64,000 nucleotides of DNA. Origin: Ziziphus jujuba. Its lineage: Eukaryota; Streptophyta; Magnoliopsida; Rosales; Rhamnaceae. The translations under genes and the position numbers were made by a program. The DNA lies in contig NC_083388.1 in NCBI RefSeq assembly GCF_031755915.1, positions 9,981,001 through 10,045,000 of the forward strand, given 5' to 3'. Positions 23,575-36,614 of this stretch are shown one piece after another. Every line of letters starts with the position of its first letter. Within the stretch, counting starts at the first letter, position 1. The notes below the pieces were generated by a model that did not search any database, had not been told where the DNA came from, and saw nothing but the letters and a program-made list of their open reading frames with translations.

Positions 23575-26500
23575 TAAAGGCATAAAGGAGTGGTGGCAAG
23601 GTCAAGCCTCAAGCGTTGCGAGCCTAGGCTATGTAGTTTCGATAGGAGCTCACAAGGCACATGCTTCCGATTTCAGATACATTCATTTTTGTAGACAATT
23701 TTCCTGTGAAGCCCAAAGAAAAAGAGTAAGCACTTACCTGTTCTTGTTTGGAAAATTTTTTTTTCCCCCTTTCTGTTAACTGTTTCATTCTCAATTAGTA
23801 GTAATGGTGCTTCCAAACTTATGAAAAATTCATCTGCAAATTATGAGAACTTCTACCCAAAGGGAAAGGAAATTCCAAAAAGGGTACGATCAGAAATCAG
23901 AGTCCAAAGATAAGAAAAAGCTTTCGGTTTTCAGCTAAGAACAATCTTATACGCTCTACCCTTTTAGGCATTTGATTAGAAGATTTCATATTGGATATTT
24001 TTGCCTCTTATTTGTTTGAATATAATGAGTACCTGTAATAACATAATGAAAAATTAGGCTATGCTAGTTTAGTAGTATTGTTCTCTATTTAGGACATTCA
24101 CAGTTTTGGATTATTCTGAGGGTGAAGTCTAGGTTGTTCTCTGTATTTACCACACAGTGCATGTCATGGAAAATACTAACATGCCACTGAGCCATTGACC
24201 TCATGTGACATGGTGATTACAATTTAGAGCTATAAGTATTGGGGTTTTAGAGTGCTCGAATGAGTTTTCAGTCGGTCGATTCAGGGAACTTTCATTTATA
24301 GTGAAATATGCATGTTTACTGTTATCTAATTATTTATATTTGTTTTGGTGTTTTGGATGTTTATTGGTAAAACCTAAGAACCTAATAAAATGAAGAAAGA
24401 GGTGTGTTTTAAGCCGTCAGTGGGGGTGGTAATGAAAGGAGTTGGATAATTGGGTCAAGCTTGTCATGGCAGTGGGCTGAACTAATTTAAGACGGTGTTA
24501 GCTGCATCACCATTTATCTTTGTTACCTTTTTCATTTCCGTCGATCTTCTAGCCTGATATAACATATCTCTTGAATCTCTTGTGTTGACAGGCCCTCATT
24601 CTTCTTTTGACGATCAATACAACCTCTGATTAAAAAGATTTGACTATTATATTGCAAAATTTTGTTTTGGTGATAACATATTATTCAAGTAGAGTAAATT
24701 TGATATTCAGAAACTATATGGTAGAGGTAAGGTTCTGGATTCCATTTTCAGGCATATTCTAATTCTTGCACTCTCAAGCATAAGCATGCATCATTTTTTT
24801 TTTTTGTTTTTCCCCCATAAATTTTGAACATTGCATTTAAATCTTTTTCTATTGAATCACTGGAATTTTTATTTAATTTCGGATGGCTCTAACACAGATG
24901 ATTATGGGAATTTTCAAGTCACTTTTATGAAACAGTTTCAAAATTTAATCACTCCTTTGTTAGTGATTGGGCTATTCCTTTCATCCCACAGAAATAAGTA
25001 TATTTGTTACTACATTTTTTTTTTCTTTTTTTGGGTGTTTTTTTTTTTTTTTTTTTTTTTTTTTGGTGGTTCTGGTTAGCATGGAATTTTGTGGCAAACT
25101 AATTTCTCGTCTAGGCAAAAAGTTTGTAATTTCTAGAAAAGGCCCCTAAGGCAAAAGCTTAATTAAATAAAGTGGTCAAAACTGTCATTCCATGGAAATA
25201 TATCCATTAAATTTGTTTTGACCCTTGTTGGGCATGGATGGAATAGATTATTTACCTTATTTACCTTGCTTTTGAATTTCATATATGAAAGATAGCTTGA
25301 AGAGCTTTAATAGTTTTAACTTTTCCTGCTCTTGCACATTGACATTTTAACTTATTTTATCTGTATAAATATGCATATATATTTCCTTTTTTTTTTTTCT
25401 TTTTTTTTTTTGTTAATTTTAATTTTGTTTTTGATTTCTTTATTGTTGTTGTTTTTCACCCTGTGCATTTGTTTCCTACTGGAGTTTAGATACTTACATC
25501 TTATATGCTCTCACATTTTGTGCTCTGCAGATTGGTTTCCAAGAATTCAAGAACAAGCTTTTGGGACCAAGTTTAGTTGACCATATAGTTGTCTCTAATA
25601 AATCAGTTGCAAAAGTATTTGTAAGGAACTGACCACACGATCAAACAAGTGAGGGTGTTGTTCAAGGACCTGTTAATGGTAACACTGTTCGAGGAAATCA
25701 AGGACAGTATACATATTATTTCAATAATGGAAGTGTTGAGTCTTTCAAGGAGAAATTGGAGGAAGCCCAGGAAGCATTGGGGATAGAGCCTCATGATTAT
25801 GTTCCTGTGACATATGTCTCTGAAATGGCTTGGTACCAGGAGTTGATGAGGTTCACATCAACATTACTGGTTTTAGGGTCACTCTTTTATACGGGTCGGA
25901 GGATACAAGGTGGACTGGGCGTTGGTGGTGGTGGAGGAAAGGGTGTCCATGGAATATTCAACGTAGGAAAAGCCCATGTTACCAAAGTAGATAAAAATGC
26001 AAAAGATAAGGGTGGTATTCTGTTCCCTTAACCAACAGTAATGACTTTTGGGTTGCTGCAAAAAAAGTAATTTGTACCCAATTTTTTCTCAATAATCAAC
26101 CTTACTCTTAAACACTGTTTTTAGCATGCTTTTCCTAAAGTACACAAGAATATTGTGTATTTGGTGTAGGTCGTTTTGAAAGATGTTGCTAGTTGTGATC
26201 AGGCAAAGCAAGAAATCATGGAGTTTGTGCATCTCTTCAAGGACCCTAAGAAATATGAGGATTGGGAGGGAAAGCTCCAAATGCTACACTGTTGGTAGGT
26301 GCTCTAGGCACATGAAAGACCCTTTTAGCAAAAGCATCTTTCCTGTCGGTATCTGGTTCGGATTTTGTGGAGGTGTTTGTTGGTGTTGGACCATCCATGG
26401 TGAGGAACTTATTTCAGGAGGCAAGGCAATGTGCTCCTTGTGTAGTGTTTATTGATGAGATTGATGCAACTGGTCAGGCAAGGGGACGAGGAGTTTCTCA

Positions 26501-28040
26501 GGTGCCAATGATGAGCGTGAAAGTACTTTAAATTAGTTGTTGTTTCAAATGGATGGATTTGGACCAACCTCTGGAGTTGTGCTCGCTGGCACCAATAGGC
26601 CTAATTTTTTGGACAAAGCTCTGTTGATATCTGGTCAATTTGATCAGATTGCCATCGATAAACCTGATATTAAAGGTCATGATCAAATATTTCAGATATA
26701 CTTGAGAAAGATCAACTTGATCATGAGCCATCATATTACTCTCAGAGGCTTGGCCCTCACCCCAGGATTTGCTGGAGCAGACATTGCAAATATTTGTAAT
26801 GAAGCTGCTCCCATTGCTGCTAGGAATGAGAGTGTGCACAGGTCACAATGGACAGTTTTGAGGCAGCTATTGATAGGATTATTGGTGGTTTAGAGAAGAA
26901 GAACAAGGTATTTGGTCCATACCTACTTCCTACATGCATGAGATGATGTATTGTTCATTTCATTTTGGAGTGAGGTGTTGATTGTTCATGCAGTGAAAAC
27001 CATTCCGTACCAAACCCTTTTCCTTTTTCTGCTCTCAGCCAGTGTTGTGGAATCAGGATGGATTTTTGTTTTCTACATAACATGGACTGCATTTCTCCAT
27101 TGCCCCCAACTTTCAAGTCCTTGTTGTGCAACGGCGTTTCTTTTAGTTTGCAGTATGCTTGGGGTGTTAGCAACAATTATCTCCTGTTATTCATCTTCAT
27201 TCTAATGAAAACTATTAGTAGGGTTGAAAGTCCTCATTTTAGCTGGCATATTTTGAGTGTCCCCTTATCTGAAGGGAGCTTAGATTGCTTTTCTTCAAGA
27301 GTTGGCCTTATTTTGGTTAGGAGATGCAGAAAACACCCTCTAGTTCCACTTATTGAACACAGATTATAAGCAAGCTGGAGCGCCAGACTGTTGCCTATCA
27401 TGAATCAGGTCATGCTGTTTCCGGGTGATTCTGAGAACAAGCAGAGCCCCTGTTGAGAGTCACAACAGCACTAGGGTTTGCCCGGTACGTTCCTAATGAA
27501 AATCTTCTGATGACTAAAGAGCGGCTATTTGGTATGACATGCATGACCCCTGGTGGTCGGGATTTTGAACAGGTAGCTATTAGTACTTCTTGCTCATTTC
27601 ATTTTCTGGCAGCTGCATTCTTGTCAAAATTCTTAACAATGTCTTTTGATTCTTTATAAAGTTGTTACCATATTGCAATAAGATGGAAACCAATTTTGAC
27701 CTTGAACTCCCAAGTTTGCACCGCTGCCTATATCTTCTTGACCTTTTTTTTTTGGTGAAGGCCTATCTTCTTAACCTACAAAAGTGAAAAATGGAATAAA
27801 TTAGATTAAAAGGCAAATGTAATGTCTTCAGTATTCAACTATAATGACATGGGGAGAATATTGTGGACACAGGTTCTGTTGGGAGATCCCCACAGGAGAT
27901 CAGAATGACTTGGAGAAGGTTACAAAAATGACATATACCCAGGTAGCCGTCTATGGATCTAGTGACAAGGTGGGTCCCCTCTTTTCCCTCAAAGGGAAGA
28001 CACTTTTGAGATGTGGAAGCCCTATAGTAGCAAGACTGCA
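23575..28040 (+). pseudogene. Mitochondrial FtsH/m-AAA protease pseudogene, introns retained, 3' end missing
   Basis: Clear remnants of an FTSH3/FTSH10-type inner-membrane AAA protease occur in order. They are an N-terminal exon near 23575-23735 (SLGYVVSIGAHK and QFSCEAQRKR), NYENFYPKGKEIPK at about 23846, MKQFQNLITPLLVIGLFLSS at about 24928 (membrane segment), a long exon from 25531 with IGFQEFKNKLLGPSLVDHIV, the AAA region from 26170, YHESGHAVSG near 27400 (the zinc-binding HExxH) and [18 protein letters not shown] near 27900. Disabling changes include an in-frame TGA near 25647, a TGA inside the Walker A loop (GALGT then stop then KT) near 26312, later frameshifts and a TGA after HESGHAVSG. 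The Walker B segment FIDEID is intact. Introns are retained, so this is a duplicated gene, not a retrocopy. Homology ends near 28035 at KPYSSKTA, so the C-terminal part is missing. Confidence 0.88.
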
Positions 28041-28540
28041 TTCAACATTCATCTCTTTTTATTTCGATCTTCATTCAATTTTAGTTTTTTTTTATTTTTA
28101 TTTTTTATTTTTTATTTTTAATCAGTTTCTTTTTCTATGGGCTGTCCAATAAATTTTATGTTTCCTATTCCAACGTAAATTTGTTCTCCACACATTAAAC
28201 CTATATAAATACTTCTATAATATGAAAAATTATAAGGTTTTACTTTTCTTTGAAAGAATAATATTTAAGAAGATTTTAAATTTCAACATCTCTATCTAGC
28301 TTTTGGCTTCAATACGGGTAAAAACTTTGTCTTTAATTTTTTATTTTTTATTTTTGGGGATTAGTTTTTTATTATTTTCAATCTATTTAGAGTTAATTAA
28401 TTAATAATAAAATAAAATAATTTATTTTCCCAAAGAATTTAACCATGAATGCTAAATATTTTTACACTTATAAATTTCACTTATTATTTGTTTTAATTTA
28501 TTATTTTTTATCATTTATTAAATTATTATTTATATATTAA
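28041..28540. other. AT-rich spacer, possible hAT 5' region
   Basis: Very AT-rich and without coding potential. It sits between the abrupt end of the FtsH homology and the start of the hAT transposase homology, so it may contain the 5' end of the hAT element. No terminal inverted repeat could be placed. Confidence 0.4.
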
Positions 28541-29754
28541 TTGAAAGTATTTGTCAAATGTGGAACAATTATGGAAAGATTTTTCAAAATAAAATCAATA
28601 TCTCGTGAACCGTCACCACCTCCAAAGAGAATTGATAATAGTTTAAGCGACAATTCTATTGAAGTTTACGTGGAAGATCTCCCCATAGATCCTGGATTGC
28701 AAACACGGATTTTAGATTTTAATTCTAATATTCGAGTTCAAATTCAAAATGCATATTTGCAAGAAGGTCATTATCAATCTCGAAATTATAATTTCCTCAA
28801 AAATTATTTGGAACAAGATTAAAAAGGTTTAATCCTCTTTGGTTTAGTGAATATCCTAATTGGTCGGAATATAATATAGTGAAAGATGTTATATACTGTT
28901 TATGTTGTTATGTTTTCAAACCCAAAATCAGAGAACAATTATTTAGGGACTCGTTTGTTGTTGAAGGCTTTTCCAATTGGAAGAAGAAAGAAAAGTTGCA
29001 AACTCATTCTGGAGGCTCCAGTAGTGCCCATAACCATGTTGTGATAAGATGTGAAGCCTTCCTATATCCAAATCAGCATATTACATTTTTCTCTAAACAA
29101 TCAAATTAGGCACGAATGGAATATTGCACTCATCCAGGTTCATCAATTCATTGTATTAAATTTCTTTTACTCCAAACGTTGGCATTTCATCGAGATGATG
29201 AATACAAAGATTCATATAATAAAAATAATTTTCTTAAACTTTTATAGTGATTGTGTGATTATAATGAGAACATAAAATCTGTTTCATTGAAAAATGCTCC
29301 AGAAAATTTTAAATTGATGTCACCTAAAATTCAAAAAGATATCATCAATGCTATTGAAGTGGAAATCTTGAATTCAATTACTAAAGATATAGGTGATAGA
29401 CTATTTTCCATTCTTACGATGAATCCCATGACATATATTCAAAAGAGCAAATGTTCATAAAGGTCAGTGTTATTGAGCATTTTGTAGGTATTAAGCATGT
29501 CACAAAAACACAGCTCACTCACTCAAGAAAGCTATTGATAATGTCTTTTCTACACATAAATTGAGTATATCTAGGTTGCGGGGACGGCGACATATGAGGC
29601 AAATGATATGAAACGTGAGTTAAATGGCCTAAAAACACTTATAATGAATAAGAGTGAAAGTGCATATTACATTCATTGTGTTACTCATCAATTTCAATTA
29701 GCATTTGTAGTCCTAGCAAAAAACCATATAGAAATCACTGGCCTATTTACATTA
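28541..29754 (+). pseudogene. hAT-family transposase (TTF/ZMYM1-like), 5' segment, decayed
   Basis: Pieces of a plant hAT transposase of the TTF zinc-finger type appear in order across frames. They are MERFFKIKSISREPSPPPKR, VEDLPIDPGLQTRILDFN, the TTF-domain segment VIYCLCCYVFKPKIREQ with SFVVEGFSNWKKKEKLQTHS, then KNAPENFKLMSPKIQKDIIN, DIGDRLFSIL, and finally a segment ending in VLAKNHIEITGLFTL. Several frameshifts and deletions separate these blocks, so no functional protein is made. The frame is interrupted at 29754 by the TTA-flanked element and resumes at 35317. Confidence 0.85.
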
Positions 29755-31924
29755 GAGCGTGTATTTAATTGAGGTTTTAATTGATTTTTATAGATTTTGA
29801 TGGAATTCAAATGTTATATGATATTGAATTTAAACTTTTAAAGACTTTATAAAAATTTAGAAGTATTTAATATAAATTTTAAATAACTTTTAAAAAATTT
29901 GTAAAAGTTGAAAAGTATTCAATTATTATTATTATTATTATTTTAAGTTTATAAAAATCATTTTCTATCCAATGTTAATGAATTTTGTTAACTTTTTAAA
30001 TTCATGATTTTTATTGACTTTTAAGTCAAAAATGAAAAAAATGTTTTAAAAAAATTCTCCCTTTATTTATATCAAAATTCTTGAAAACTTTTAAAATGAA
30101 TACAATTTAATTATCTCGCAAGGCATTTTTGTAACCCATTCCTAATTGAAAAAAATTCTAGTACTCCTGTAAGGATGGTAACTCCGCAAGCATACACCCA
30201 GACAAATTTGGGGTGGGGATGAGGTGGGATGGTGAAATGTACTCCCCGATCTATATATATGTTTATTTAAATTTATTTATATATTTATAACTATATTTAT
30301 ATATTCCTTTTATTTAAATTTATTTGTATTTATACATATTGTTATAGCTTTTAAAAGTATAAACTTATTAGTCAAAAAATATATTTTATATTAATAAACT
30401 TATTTTTTTTTAAAAAAAAATTGAATATTATTTTAAAAAACTGGAAGAATAGATTTCCTCGTCCCGTTTTGTTTCCTTTTTATAAGGTGTTTGGATAATG
30501 ACAAAGTTAGTAGAAATTTAAAATTTAAAAAATTTTTTTTTTCTCATGTTGGATGTTTTTTAGAAGGATGAATTTATAAGTCTTAGTAAAAAATAAATCT
30601 CACATTAAAGTGAAAGGATCTTCCAAAAAAATATTATGCTAAAATTTTTTGAAAAATTCATTTTACGTATTATTTTAAATATAATTTTATTTTTTAATTT
30701 TAATGTATAAATTTATTTACCTATAAGTCCTATATTCTTTTATTAAACCTACTATTCTTTTTTTTTCTTTTTTTGTTTTCATCGCTACAAATAAGTTTCA
30801 TTATCAATTCAAACTCAACATCACTTAGAAGTAAATTAATTATTCTTTATATTTTAATTTTTTTTTATATAACAATATTTTTTCTTCTTCATATGATATA
30901 TATATATATATATATAGATTTGGGTATCTCGTTGATTCTTTATTTTGTTTTTCAAAACCGATTGAAGATTATTACTGATCATATCAAGTAATATGTTCAT
31001 AGGTAGAAGAAGCATGCACAGTTAGCCTATTTTAATGATATCCAATGTCCACAACAACCCCCCCTCCCCACAAAAAGAAAAAAAAAGAAAAAAAAAAAGA
31101 TCATCAGGTGATTAACTTCTGTGATAACTTCTTACTTCACCATTTAAATCCAAAAATGCAATAGAAAAATTGTAATAAACTCCGTAAGTTTAAAAATTTT
31201 ACTCGCACCAGTAGACAACTTTTTGCAACCTTAGGGAGTACATATAAAGTATTGTGATGAGAATTCACTGCCAAAAAGCATCAACTAAGACTTTGCAAAT
31301 AAAACTCATATAATAAAGCAAAGAACAGTAGTATCAAATGCATTAACTCCTACAGCACAAGAAACCTTGAAAACATAGTTATTTGTTATCATGCAGCTTG
31401 TTGCTTTCTCACTTTTAATCTTACATGGAACCGAGATCGGTACAAGATAGCGATAAAGAATAAAATGATTTAAGAAATAATTTTTAAATAGATGCAAATT
31501 TAATTACCATATGCTCTACCCTTTTTTTTTTTCATGTGGGTATTGTCATTATAGAATTATGATGCTTTGCACTTATTTCCTCCATGTGTGATATTTTATG
31601 TTTGGTTTTGATCTTTCGTTTTTGTTTTTTTGTTATTTTTGTTTACTTATCTTTGCTACAATTATATGTATCTAACTAAACACGATTTTTGTATTATGAC
31701 AAGATTGATGGTCCCGAAGAGAAAAAAAATAATTTTAATGGTAGAGGGTCTTAGATTTTTATTTGATTTTATTATCATACTTAGTGGTATTATGATTGTA
31801 CTACTTGAAACCTATAATATTAAGTATTTTTTAAATCATCCAAATTATGGCATCCTCCTTCTTATGTAACAATTTGTTTAAAATGGCATATGAGGATTAT
31901 TTGGCATGTAAAGAATAACTTCGC

Positions 31925-32880
31925 ATGGATAGATATATTTTTCAAAAATTATATTATATGCTTAGAACAATTGGAAGGGTTCATGACACCAAAAATATAA
32001 GTGTAGATGAGATGGTTGCAATGTTTCTATACATATTTGCTAATCATGCTAAAAATAGAGGAATAAAAAATAGGTTTATGTGTTTGGGTGAGATAATTAG
32101 CAGACACTTCAATAGTATTTTAGATGGCGTCATACGACTATACAAACAATTGCTCAAAAAATCTGAAGCAGTGACTAAAAACTCAACTGGGAACAAGTGG
32201 AAGTGGTTCAAGTCATGGATTCATAAACTTATTATTATTATTATTATTATTTATTAAAATGTGAAGAAAAAAAAAACATGTTTTAATTATTTTGTTTCTT
32301 TACTTGTAGAACTGTTTAAGGGTCCTAGATGATACGATAGGTATTGTACTAGGAAAAGTGGAATTGCTACAAATGTCCTTGGAGTATGCTCTCATGATAT
32401 GCAATTTATATATATAAAACTAGTTAAGGAGGGTTCTGCTGAAAATTTTAAGATAGTTAGAGATGCAATCGCTAGGAGAAATGGATGAAGAGTCCCACAT
32501 AATATGTTTCTTTAGTAAAATATCAAATAATATTTTAAATATATTTATTTCGTTTTGCTAATAGAATTCATATATTTTTTATAGGTTATTATTATCTTGT
32601 TGATGCTAGATACCCAAATAGTAAAGCATTTCTTGCTCCATATAAAAGACCAAGATGTCGTCTAAATGATTGGAAAGATGGTTATCAATCTACCACCAAA
32701 AAAGAGTTTTTCAACATGAAGCATTCAAGTGCTTAAAATGTTATTGAAAGATGCTTTGGGTTATTGACGATGCGTTGGGGAATTCTTAGAAGCCCAAGTT
32801 TTATCCTATTGATAATCAAAATAGGATTCTTATGGCTTATACTCTTTTACATAATTTTATTAGGCAAGAAACGTCAAATA
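31925..32880 (+). pseudogene. Harbinger (HARBI1-like) transposase remnant
   Basis: Homology to plant PIF/Harbinger nucleases starts with an open stretch at 31925-32257 containing KNISVDEMVAMFLYIFANHA and ISRHFNSILDGVIRL. It continues in broken frames with TNVLGVCSHDMQF-like sequence, then YYYLVDARYPNSKAFLAPYK near 32585, DWKDGYQSTTKKEFFNMKHS near 32670 and VIERCFGLLTMRWGILRSP near 32733. The DDE catalytic region is damaged: the ALDGT segment reads VLDDT and the GSAAD segment has lost its Asp. The Glu of VIERCFG is kept. Frameshifts and stops make it non-functional. Confidence 0.82.
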
Positions 32881-33167
32881 ATCATTGAGTCTAAATTAAA
32901 TGATTAAAAAGAGAGTGGGTTTAAGTACAAGGTGAGGCTATCGAATTTATATATGCATAAGATTTAAGGCAAACATTTAGGATAAATTTAGCAATAAAAA
33001 TGTGGAATGAGTGGCAGGATATGACTCACTAGCATATATTTACTTTATGTTTGAAAAATTTGCTATGCATTGTTAAAATATTGATATTAGCAACATATAC
33101 TATTTTGAATGATATTATCTTGTTGATTTTATATTTAAATATTTTCGTCATATTTATATTTGTTTAG

Positions 33168-34140
33168 GATGGATGCAAATGGTTCAACTCCTAGATAATG
33201 TATGTGATCTAAAAGGGCTAAGGCCAATTTCACTTAGAATGCTCATCAAGATGTTATACTTGTGGAGTACTTGGTTGAGTTAAGTTTAAATGGGAAATGA
33301 AAAATTGACACTGGATTTAAAAATGATTATCTTATTGAGCTTTAAAAAATGTTGAAAACAAAATTGCTTGTCAAATTAAAGCAAACCCACATATTAAATC
33401 ACGTACCAAACAAATGGGTAGGTTTATGAGAAACTGTGTTTGATCTATGGCAAATGATAAAAGTTAATTTCATTATTATATATGTTTATTTAATAGTTGA
33501 AATTTTTATTTATTAATTTTTGATTTTTTATTTATTTATGCATTGTAGTCTCATCCAGCAGTGAAAGTTTTGTTTATGAAACTTTTTATATTCTATGATT
33601 CATTAGCTAATATATGCATAAGACCAAGCAATAAGAGCAAAATCTTATTCATTAGCTACAAAGGAACAAATTGAAATTACATCGGCAATGGAGGTTAATG
33701 ATGTTCTAGAGGATATAATGGAGGATCTTATATTTAAAGATATGCAATATAATTTTAGTGCACAACAAGATTTCTTAAACTCAACTTCTATGCCTATTCA
33801 AAATCCTTCAAGATCCACAAATATTCAAAGATCACACAAGAAAGAAAAATCTTCTCAAGAGATGTCTTCAAGTGTAAGTGAAATAGCCTTCAACTTTATA
33901 TTTTTGTTGAATTTTCAAAAGATGACATGAAAGCTGTTACTATATCTCTCAACCAAGATTCAAATCTCTTAGCAAAGGTGACTACAATTACACATAATAT
34001 GGAAGAGTTAACTCTTTAATAGAAATTACATGCAGCTCGAGTTATTATGAAGGATGCATCTTATGTCAACATGTTTTTAACTTGTATAGAAGAGTTGCAT
34101 CTCAAATTGATTGCGCAAATATCGGCAACTCTATAAGGCT
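33168..34140 (+). pseudogene. Harbinger-associated Myb/SANT-like ORF remnant
   Basis: Plant PIF/Harbinger elements carry a second gene for a Myb/SANT-like DNA-binding partner. Downstream of the transposase remnant and on the same strand, a Met-led segment with DANGSTP is followed by KIACQIKANPHIKSRTKQMG in broken frame. Then comes an open stretch at 33688-33930 with VNDVLEDIMEDLIFKDMQ and a Ser/Lys-rich part. The assignment rests on position, order and the NPHIKSR-type segment; it is weaker than that of the transposase. Confidence 0.55.
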
Positions 34141-35313
34141 ATTAATGTTTTATGTTTTTTTTTTTTTTTAAGTTTTAAAATTCGATAACTTAAACAATTT
34201 TAATTTATAGAACTGATTATGCATATTCATATATGTTTTATTATTATTATTTTTTTTTACTTCAAACTCATGTATGCTTTAATGATTTAATCATGGATAC
34301 CTATTATTTTGCAATTTTTACTTTATTTTAATTATTAATATTGTTGGAATCATATAATTTATAGGAATAAATTTTGTTTTTTGGATATTAGAGTATTTAT
34401 TATTACTTTTTTCAAATATAATATTTATTATTATTTTTTGTTTTCAAATGTAATTTATGATTAAGATTAATTATAAAAATATTATTTATATATTATAGTT
34501 GAAAGAAATTATATACTTTAAAATATAATTACAATTGAATAGAATAATATATTCTTATACATTCATAACATTGAGGGTATTTAAGAATTTATATTATTTT
34601 CCTTCTTGTTTTCCTTACATTATCCAAACAATGTTAAAGATGTGAGAATTATGTTAGAATTTCCATTATTAACCAAATATTGTAAAAAAACACAAAGAAA
34701 TTTATTTTTGGAAAATTAAATTCAAGAAACTATACTCAAAAATCAGTTTCTTTTAATATTTTTTCTTTTACTAAATAGCTGTTAGCGAATTTCCATTCTA
34801 CCCCATCCTATTGTCATTATTATACTCTTGGAGTATCCATTGGTCACTACCTATTCTTTCATAATAATAAAAAACTGAAAAGAATTGTTATAGATTGTAC
34901 ATAAAAGTCAAAACAAAAAGGAAAAAACTATAAACCATGAATTTTTTTCTAATTAATTTCATGAAGGTCATAAATTTTCATTTCTATTTTTTTAAACAAT
35001 TTTTTCATTTTTTAAAGTGATTCTTATGAAATTTTTTTTATCGACATGTGAATTATAATTTTGTTACTACAAAGCTTATAGTTATAGTTATATGTAAAAG
35101 TCAATAAAAGTTTATCAATATCTACAAAAGTCGATTAATGTTTCTAAAAGTATATTAATCTCTATCAAAGTCTTCGAAAATGAAAGTTTATAAAAATTTA
35201 TTAGAGTTTTGTAAACTCCATAAGAGTTAATAGAAATCTATGAATTTTGCAAAGTCAATTATTAAAAAAAAGCCTACAAAAGTCAATTGAAATCCTAATT
35301 AATTAAATCCCCC

Positions 35314-35770
35314 TTAGTCAATGTAGTGAATGTTGTTGGAGCACCATCTCAACATTCTACAGTTTTTGAAGCCATAAGTGATAATGACTTTAACTAGACA
35401 AGGCCTAAACCAAGAAATTAGTTTTAAATGACTTGGTGATGCACGTTAGAGCTTACACTATGGTACTTTAATAAAATTCATACAAATGTTTTCATCTATA
35501 TTAGATGTACTTGAGACAATCAAAGAGGAAGGATCAAATTATAAACAGAAGTACAAAACAAATATTTTATTATATTCTATCCAAACATTTAGTTTTATTT
35601 TTAGTCTACATATGATGAGAAAGGTATTGTGAATTTCAAATGATTTATCATAGGCATTGCAAAGGAAAGATCAAGATATTGTAAATGCCATGAAGTTAGT
35701 TGGATCATCTAAAGAACGATTGCAAAATATGAGGTCGAGTAGTTTTGATTCTTTATCTCATAAGGTGACA
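35314..35770 (+). pseudogene. hAT transposase, 3' segment after the Harbinger insertion
   Basis: The hAT frame resumes directly after the second TTA with VNVVNVVGAPSQHSTVFEAI. It continues in broken frames with HYGTLI-like sequence, FIQMFSSILDVLETIKEEGS, and ALQRKDQDIVNAMKLVGSSK up to about 35755. The C-terminal dimerisation domain of hAT transposases is not visible, so the 3' end is lost or too decayed to recognise. Confidence 0.8.
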
Positions 35771-35924
35771 TAAAAGGGATGAGCAGTTTAGGTGATAAAA
35801 TATATTAAGAAATAAATTTCCCTAATAAAATAGTTTAATTGTTATTTTGTACCTTTCTTGCGATTATTTAGGAGATAAGGGAAATCTCAGTTTTTTATTT
35901 CTTTTATTTATTTGTTTACAGTGT

Positions 35925-36580
35925 TCTAAAATGCGGAAAAATGTGCCGCCTAGATATAATGCTTTTATATAACGCATCGCATAATAATAAAGCTTATAAA
36001 AAAGCGATCAATATTGTGTTAACTGCTTAATGCGCGCTTTTGAGCTAAAAGGCATGAAACTTTTTGTTGAAAGTTTTTTTTTTCTAAAATTATTTTTTAA
36101 AAAATATTAAAAAAACAATTCTTAAGAAATTAAAAATAAAATAAAAAATATCGTTAAAAAATTGAAACTTTTTTAAGATTAAGTTTTTTTTTTTTAAAAC
36201 AAAAAAAAAAATGAAAATATAATGTATAAGGATTAAGAAATTAGAGAGAAAATTTAACAACAAAAAAAAAAGGAAAAAATGAAATAAAATAAAGAAATGC
36301 TCAAGTTGAAATTAAGGAGTTCAAAGAAAATGATTTTGTATTGGATGACACCGAAAATAAGTTGGATGAAAATGTAGATATTGAATTAGAGTTCGATAAA
36401 GAATTAGACAAGAGTTAGATTATGATAATAAAGTATAGATTAAGTACTTGTAGGTTTGTAATATATATATCTTGAAACTAATATGTTGTTGGAAACTTAA
36501 AAAACATGAATTTTTATAAATTTATTACGATCAATTACATGCTAATTTATGTTTATTGCGTATACAAAAATAATATAAAC

Positions 36581-36614
<34 letters not shown>

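Larger units (their letters stand above)
30488..34630. repeat. 13-bp perfect inverted repeat enclosing the Harbinger genes
   Basis: TGTTTGGATAATG occurs at 30488-30500 and its exact reverse complement at 34618-34630. Together they bracket both Harbinger gene remnants. A TGTTTGG core is common at Harbinger ends, and a TAA lies just outside on each side with a slight offset. The pair could be the true TIRs of an inner 4.1-kb element nested in a non-autonomous outer element. Confidence 0.4.
29755..35313. mobile_element. PIF/Harbinger-type element (5.56 kb) inserted in the hAT gene
   Basis: The insertion is bounded by a TTA on each side (29752-29754 and 35314-35316), the 3-bp target duplication typical of PIF/Harbinger. 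The termini are imperfect inverted repeats: left GAGCGTGTATTTAATTGAGG, right (minus strand) GGGGGATTTAATTAATTAGG, followed on both sides by TTT-AATTGA-TTTT-TAG-like sequence. Subterminal DNA has many short repeats of the AAAGTC/AAAGTT kind. Removing the element and one TTA re-joins the hAT frame. It contains a Harbinger transposase remnant and a Myb/SANT-type ORF remnant. A 13-bp inner inverted repeat (30488 and 34618) may mark a second, nested element. Confidence 0.75.

Noticed and set aside
24831..25149. Phe-rich open frames near 25 kb
   Set aside because: They combine an FtsH pseudogene exon with a long T run in the intron and are not a separate gene.
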